A DNA stretch of 9,514 nucleotides. It comes from Patescibacteria group bacterium. GTDB lineage: Bacteria > Patescibacteriota > Minisyncoccia > Phycocordibacterales > UBA9973. The DNA lies in contig JAUPWJ010000081.1 of NCBI GenBank assembly GCA_030916575.1, forward strand, positions 1 to 9,514, in the 5' to 3' direction. The notes beneath the pieces were generated by a model, which searched no databases, was not told the origin of the DNA, and was given only the letters and a program-made list of their open reading frames with translations. The first letter of the stretch is position 1, and each line of letters starts with the position of its first letter. Shown here one piece after another: positions 6,504 to 9,514 of this stretch. The position numbers and the translations under genes were made by a program.

Positions 6504-7421
6504 TTATTTATTTAAATATTTCCTAATTGCCATGAAACTAGAAATTGTTCCTAATAATACACCAACTAACAAAATAATTATAGCGATTTGAAAAATATTT
6601 GAAATATAGTATTCATACATGTTAATTCCTAAAAACAATGTCATATTTCGTCCAAACCAAGCTGTCACAGGCCAGAAAAGAAGCAATGTAAGGAATGTAG
6701 CGAAAATACCATAAATAGCTCCTTCAATCATAAATGCACCTCTGATACGGAGCTTTGAAGCACCCACTAAACGCATAATACCAATCTCTTCTTTAGAAAT
6801 AAAAATAGTCAGACGAATAGTATTGAAAGTAATAATTATTGAAAGGAAAACCAAAACAAGAGTAATTAAAAATCCTAATTTTTGAGCACCAGAAATTATA
6901 TTAGTTAACCTATCTATTACAGATTTGTTTTGATAATAATTTACTTTGTCTATGATAGAAGCCGAACCTAAAACTAATGCATTGTCACTCTTCATAAAGT
7001 TCGCAATACTTTCATATTGTGAAATTTCTTTAGCTTTTACATTTAGATATCCGCCCAAAGGGTTAGAGCCTATTTCATCTAGGGCTTGAATAGTCGGATA
7101 ATCATTCTTATGTCTTTCTCGGAAAAGTGCTAATGCTTCAGCGTCACTTACATAAGCAACTTCTGCTACTTCTGGTAATTTCTCTAAAGATTCTTTCAAA
7201 GATAAAATCTTATCTTCATCTGCTCCAACATTGAAATAAATCGTAACATCAACTTTATTTTTAATTTGGTCTAGTGATGAGTGTAAAACTGTCTGTAAAA
7301 GTAAAATAGAAGTGAGTACAGAGAGAGTAATTGTGACAATGAGGATAGCTGCCCAAGAAACAAGTCCGTTTCTTTTAAAATTCAAAAATCCAGCTTTAAT
7401 TACTCGTTTAAGTAAAATCAT
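6504..7421 (-). CDS. ftsX: Cell-division ABC transporter permease FtsX
   Basis: FtsX is the membrane partner of FtsE and passes the ATPase state to cell-wall hydrolases outside the membrane. The 305-residue protein has the family layout. A short basic N-terminus (KRVIKAGFLNFKRNG) precedes a first membrane helix at about 22-45. An extracytoplasmic domain follows (about 46-180), opening with the typical VDVTIYFNVGADEDKI segment and containing PEVAEVAYVSDAEAL. Three more helices lie near 182-204, 233-252 and 276-298. The conserved cytoplasmic loop EEIGIMRLVGASKLRIRGAF (210-229) is the FtsE-contacting region expected in FtsX. The ATG start at 7421 gives a normal N-terminus; no Shine-Dalgarno precedes it. 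Its TAA stop is directly followed by the pyrG ATG. No partner hydrolase gene (M23 or NlpC/P60) is visible nearby. Confidence 0.95.
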   Translation of the reverse strand: MILLKRVIKAGFLNFKRNGLVSWAAILIVTITLSVLTSILLLQTVLHSSLDQIKNKVDVTIYFNVGADEDKILSLKESLEKLPEVAEVAYVSDAEALALFRERHKNDYPTIQALDEIGSNPLGGYLNVKAKEISQYESIANFMKSDNALVLGSASIIDKVNYYQNKSVIDRLTNIISGAQKLGFLITLVLVFLSIIITFNTIRLTIFISKEEIGIMRLVGASKLRIRGAFMIEGAIYGIFATFLTLLLFWPVTAWFGRNMTLFLGINMYEYYISNIFQIAIIILLVGVLLGTISSFMAIRKYLNK

Positions 7422-7433
7422 AATATCTGTTTA

Positions 7434-7499
7434 TTATATCAACAAATGAGGAGCAGAAGCAAATTCATTTGCTTGCTGTCCGAATGCTGTTGATACCAA
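7434..7499 (-). CDS. Possible 21-codon ORF between ftsE and ftsX
   Basis: A TTG codon 4 bases after AAGGAG opens a frame reading MVSTAFGQQANEFASAPHLL plus a final I, closed by two consecutive TAA stops. It fills most of the 86-base gap between ftsE and ftsX. I do not recognise the peptide. It has no signal peptide or membrane segment and is mildly hydrophobic at its C-terminus. Its stop lies 12 bases before the ftsX ATG, so translation of it could bring ribosomes to ftsX, which has no Shine-Dalgarno of its own. The alternative is that the spacer works as an RNA structure, since the same bases form nested inverted repeats. At this length an ORF can arise by chance, so the call is tentative. 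Confidence 0.25.
   Translation of the reverse strand: MVSTAFGQQANEFASAPHLLI
7437..7495. repeat. Nested inverted repeats in the ftsE-ftsX spacer
   Basis: An outer pair of perfect 8-base arms, TATCAACA (7437-7444) and TGTTGATA (7488-7495), encloses a second hairpin. The inner stem pairs 7458-7463 with 7468-7473, with a 4-base loop. It continues through 7452-7455 with 7474-7477 after a two-base bulge (7456-7457). In the ftsEX transcript this could form a two-tier stem-loop just upstream of ftsX. No U-run follows, so it is not a standard terminator. It could modulate ftsX translation or mRNA processing; that role is inference. Confidence 0.5.
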
Positions 7500-7503
7500 G
7501 GTA

Positions 7504-7509
7504 CTCCTT
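7504..7509 (-). promoter_or_regulatory. Shine-Dalgarno-like AAGGAG overlapping the ftsE stop
   Basis: On the minus strand the ftsE stop reads TAAGGAG, giving AAGGAG at 7509-7504. It is the only strong Shine-Dalgarno match seen next to a gene boundary in this window. It sits 4 bases before a TTG codon (7497-7499) but about 80 bases before the ftsX ATG, so it cannot serve ftsX at its assigned start. It may drive the 21-codon ORF described separately, or it may be a chance match. Confidence 0.4.
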
Positions 7510-8191
7510 ATATAATATATTTACCGTCCTTGTCATCTCTAATAACTTTTCCTTTTTCCATAGTTATTACCCTTTTACCTATTGACTCCACCACTCCTCT
7601 ATTGTGTGTAGTTAGGATAATAGTTGTTCCTAGGTCATTTATCTTTTTCAAAATTTGAATGATGTCGTGAGCATTGACTGGGTCTAAGTTTCCAGTAGGT
7701 TCATCAGCAATGATAAGCTCAGGTTGATTGATAATAGCTCGAGCTATAGCTAGCCTTTGTTTCTCTCCACCTGAGAGTTGATGAGGAAAACTAAATATTT
7801 TCTCACTCAAATCCACCAATTCCAATACATGAGGGACATCTGTGGAAATCTCTTCATTAGTTTTACCCACGGCTTCCATGGCAAAAGCTATATTTTCATA
7901 GGCAGTTTTATTGTTTAGCAATTTAAAATCTTGAAAAACCACACCAATTCGGCGCCTTAGCTTGGTTAAATCACCACTATTTAATTTATGGATATTTTGA
8001 GATTCAAAAAACACTGTGCCATCTGTAGGAGTGTCCTCAGCCACAATCATTTTGACCAAAGTCGTCTTCCCAGCACCTGAATGTCCTACAACAGAGATGA
8101 ATTCTCCGGCTTTAATGACTAGGTTAACATCATCAATAGCCTTTTGATCTGTATTGTATGTTTTTGTAACATTGTTGAAATAAATCACCAA
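7508..8191 (-). CDS. ftsE: Cell-division ABC transporter ATP-binding protein FtsE
   Basis: FtsE is the cytoplasmic ATPase of the FtsEX complex, which couples ATP hydrolysis to activation of peptidoglycan hydrolases at the division site. All ABC ATPase elements are present: Walker A GHSGAGKT (36-43), Q-loop Gln87 in VVFQDFKLL, signature LSGGE (139-143), Walker B LIIADEP with Glu164, D-loop region GNLD, and switch His196 in TTHN. The length of 227 is normal for FtsE. The pairing with a downstream FtsX separates it from LolD/MacB-type relatives. The start at 8191 is TTG. The GTG at 8188 gives M-I-Y-F-N-N-V-T-K, which fits the usual FtsE N-terminus better and may be the real start; neither has a clear Shine-Dalgarno. 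The stop TAA overlaps an AAGGAG sequence that serves something downstream. Confidence 0.95.
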   Translation of the reverse strand: MVIYFNNVTKTYNTDQKAIDDVNLVIKAGEFISVVGHSGAGKTTLVKMIVAEDTPTDGTVFFESQNIHKLNSGDLTKLRRRIGVVFQDFKLLNNKTAYENIAFAMEAVGKTNEEISTDVPHVLELVDLSEKIFSFPHQLSGGEKQRLAIARAIINQPELIIADEPTGNLDPVNAHDIIQILKKINDLGTTIILTTHNRGVVESIGKRVITMEKGKVIRDDKDGKYII

Positions 8192-8197
8192 TCTATT

Positions 8198-9085
8198 TTA
8201 ACATAAATCCTTCTCTGCTTCAACGAATAAATCCAAGTCCCCTTCCAATACACCATCTACATCAGAAGTCTCCGCATTAGTTCTATGATCTTTAACCATT
8301 TTATAAGGGTGTAAAACATAAGAACGAATTTGATTACCCCATTCTATATCTGTGCCTTTACTTATCTTCATACTCTCTTCAAAAGTTTTCTTTTCTTCTT
8401 CTGCTTTTTTGAAAATCTTAGCTTTAAGCATACTCATAGCCCGCTCGCGGTTAGCCTCCTGACTTCTCTCCCCTCCAGCATGCACAGAAATATTCGTCGG
8501 AGTGTGAACTATACGCACGGCTGTCTCTCTCTTATTTACATTCTGGCCTCCTGGACCACCCGCTTTTGAGAATTCTATTTTTAAATCAGCATCTGGAATA
8601 GAAAAATCTTTTTCATCTAATTTTGAAAACTTAGGCAAAACTTCAACCATTGAAAAAGAAGTGTGGCGAAGTTTCTTGGCATTAAATGGTGAGATTCGAA
8701 CAAGGCGATGCACTCCGGATTCATTTTTCAGCATTCCATAAGCTCCCTTGCCACTAATTTCAAAAGAAAGATTCCTGTACCCTCCATGATCATTTTGATT
8801 TTCATGAATTAAAAATAAAGACCAACCCTTTTTATTGACAAATTTTACATACATAGAAAATAACATGGCTGAAAAATCTTCAGAGTCGTCCCCTCCAGCG
8901 CCAGAGAGTATTGTAATAATGGCATTACCTTTATCATACTTACCTTGACCCTCTTTTTTAGCTTTCAATTCAGCAATTTCTTTTATGACATTTTGTGCTC
9001 GAATCTTATCAGACCAAAAGTCCGGTGCCATCATAGACTCTTCCAGAACTCTTATCTCTTCTTCTATATTATTATCTTTTTCCAT
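8198..9085 (-). CDS. prfB: Peptide chain release factor 2 with shortened N-terminal domain
   Basis: This gene encodes the class I release factor that reads UGA and UAA stop codons and triggers hydrolysis of peptidyl-tRNA on the ribosome. The stop-recognition tripeptide SPF is at residues 132-134 inside RLVRISPFNAKKLRHTSF, which marks RF2 rather than RF1 (PxT). The catalytic GGQ is at 179-181 in AGGPGGQNVNK. Ala175 lies six residues before the glutamine, at the site equivalent to E. coli RF2 residue 246. The protein has 295 residues against 365 in E. coli, and SPF lies at 132 instead of 205, so about 70 residues are missing before it, mainly from the coiled-coil domain 1. A short helical remnant (1-47) leads into the core at ITILSGAGGDD. 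An in-frame TAA at 9101-9103 limits upstream extension, so the ATG at 9085 is the only reasonable start. There is no room for the programmed frameshift found in many prfB genes. No Shine-Dalgarno is seen; translation may be coupled to the preceding gene. ftsE begins 6-9 bases after the stop. Confidence 0.95.
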   Translation of the reverse strand: MEKDNNIEEEIRVLEESMMAPDFWSDKIRAQNVIKEIAELKAKKEGQGKYDKGNAIITILSGAGGDDSEDFSAMLFSMYVKFVNKKGWSLFLIHENQNDHGGYRNLSFEISGKGAYGMLKNESGVHRLVRISPFNAKKLRHTSFSMVEVLPKFSKLDEKDFSIPDADLKIEFSKAGGPGGQNVNKRETAVRIVHTPTNISVHAGGERSQEANRERAMSMLKAKIFKKAEEEKKTFEESMKISKGTDIEWGNQIRSYVLHPYKMVKDHRTNAETSDVDGVLEGDLDLFVEAEKDLC

Positions 9086-9089
9086 AAAT

Positions 9090-9514
9090 TTATATCTTTT
9101 TTATTTTTGAAAAATTACTACTGGGTAAAACTATGAAGTATTCATCAATATATGGAAACATAGTATCACAAGCTGTAAAACAACACACAATTTCTCCATT
9201 TTTATTTCTTAAATTCTTTAATTTATTTTTCTTTTTATATTCTTTTAATTTTTGTAAAAGTGCAGAGAGTTGCATACCAGTAGATGGCCCTACAAAAAGT
9301 CCTGTGCGTATGAGAGCTAAGCTTTGCTCATAGGCACTTTTTGTATCTATAGCTATGACTTCGACTACTACGCTCTCCCAAGGAATACCTAATTTATGTA
9401 TCATGACTTCTCCACGAGGACCTGGAATAGAAGAATTTTCTTTAATAGCCGCCCCGACTAAATGTATTTTACTATTTTTATTTTTCAAAAATTTACCCGC
9501 TCCGGTGATAGTCC
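9090..9514 (-). CDS. PLP-dependent cysteine synthase-family enzyme, C-terminal part (5' end outside window)
   Basis: The visible 140 codons are the C-terminal part of a fold-type II PLP enzyme of the cysteine synthase / cystathionine beta-synthase family. The frame stays open to the window edge. Its first visible residues, TITGAGKFLKNKN, match the family's TGGTITG-x-G-x-x-L-K-E-x-N segment, a glycine-rich loop followed by a helix. Further on, GLFVGPSTG takes the place of the family's G-I-F-x-G-I-S-S-G motif, whose serine faces the pyridine nitrogen of the cofactor. Near the end ACDTMFPYIDEYF lies where many members have a DSGERY-like segment, so this is a divergent member. The catalytic lysine would lie upstream, outside the window, so the substrate (O-acetylserine, serine or other) cannot be decided. 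A TTG at 9488 could be mistaken for a start, but the homology runs through it. The stop TAA is 4 bases before prfB, which suggests co-transcription. Confidence 0.8.
   Translation of the reverse strand, partial: TITGAGKFLKNKNSKIHLVGAAIKENSSIPGPRGEVMIHKLGIPWESVVVEVIAIDTKSAYEQSLALIRTGLFVGPSTGMQLSALLQKLKEYKKKNKLKNLRNKNGEIVCCFTACDTMFPYIDEYFIVLPSSNFSKIKKI

Noticed and set aside
5713..6591. Plus-strand frames opposite pyrG and ftsX
   Set aside because: The minus strand encodes complete, well conserved CTP synthase and FtsX; the opposite frames show no family resemblance.
7508..8191. ftsE as a LolD/MacB-type lipoprotein or export ATPase
   Set aside because: The next gene is a clear FtsX with its typical four-helix layout, so the pair is FtsEX.
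9086..9110. Programmed frameshift or upstream exon of prfB
   Set aside because: An in-frame TAA lies at 9101-9103 and the preceding gene ends at 9090; no CTT-TGA-type slippery site with a domain 1 sequence before it is visible.
8330..9333. Plus-strand frames opposite prfB and the PLP enzyme, rich in Phe and Leu
   Set aside because: The Phe/Leu richness is the mirror of Lys/Glu-rich codons on the coding strand, not a membrane protein.
1..9514. UGA recoded as glycine (as in Gracilibacteria/Absconditabacteria)
   Set aside because: RF2 with an intact SPF motif is present, and no in-frame TGA is needed to read any of the genes; all five visible stops are TAA.

Overview
The window looks like a piece of a low-GC (roughly 35-40 % by eye) genome of the Candidate Phyla Radiation, most likely a Parcubacteria-type lineage. 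This is an inference from style: a compact prfB-ftsE-ftsX-pyrG run with almost no spacers, a shortened release factor 2, start codons mostly without a Shine-Dalgarno sequence, only TAA stops, and a very long secreted FN3-repeat protein. No rRNA or tRNA is present to confirm the lineage.

All recognised genes are on the minus strand, so transcription runs from base 9514 towards base 1. The order is: the C-terminal part of a PLP-dependent cysteine-synthase-family enzyme (9090-9514, cut by the window edge); prfB (8198-9085); ftsE (7508-8191); an 86-base spacer with a good ribosome binding site, a possible 21-codon ORF and nested inverted repeats (7422-7507); ftsX (6504-7421); pyrG (4851-6503), whose ATG directly follows the ftsX stop; a 56-base spacer holding a perfect 10-bp inverted repeat overlapping an extended -10 promoter; and one uninterrupted reading frame of at least 1598 codons from 4794 to the window edge.

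The first five genes look like one co-transcribed housekeeping block: amino-acid metabolism, translation termination, the FtsEX module that controls cell-wall hydrolysis at division, and CTP synthesis. The last gene is different in character. It encodes a secreted Ser/Thr/Gly-rich mosaic with a signal peptide, two copies of an unidentified Cys-paired module, one concanavalin/LamG-like domain, at least seven FN3 domains of two sequence classes, an SGNH-type esterase domain, and the beginning of another Ig-like domain cut by the edge. It has its own predicted promoter and probably a leaderless transcript.

The most interesting parts are this giant protein, its duplicated Cys-paired module, the ftsE-ftsX spacer, and the release factor 2 that lacks about 70 N-terminal residues.
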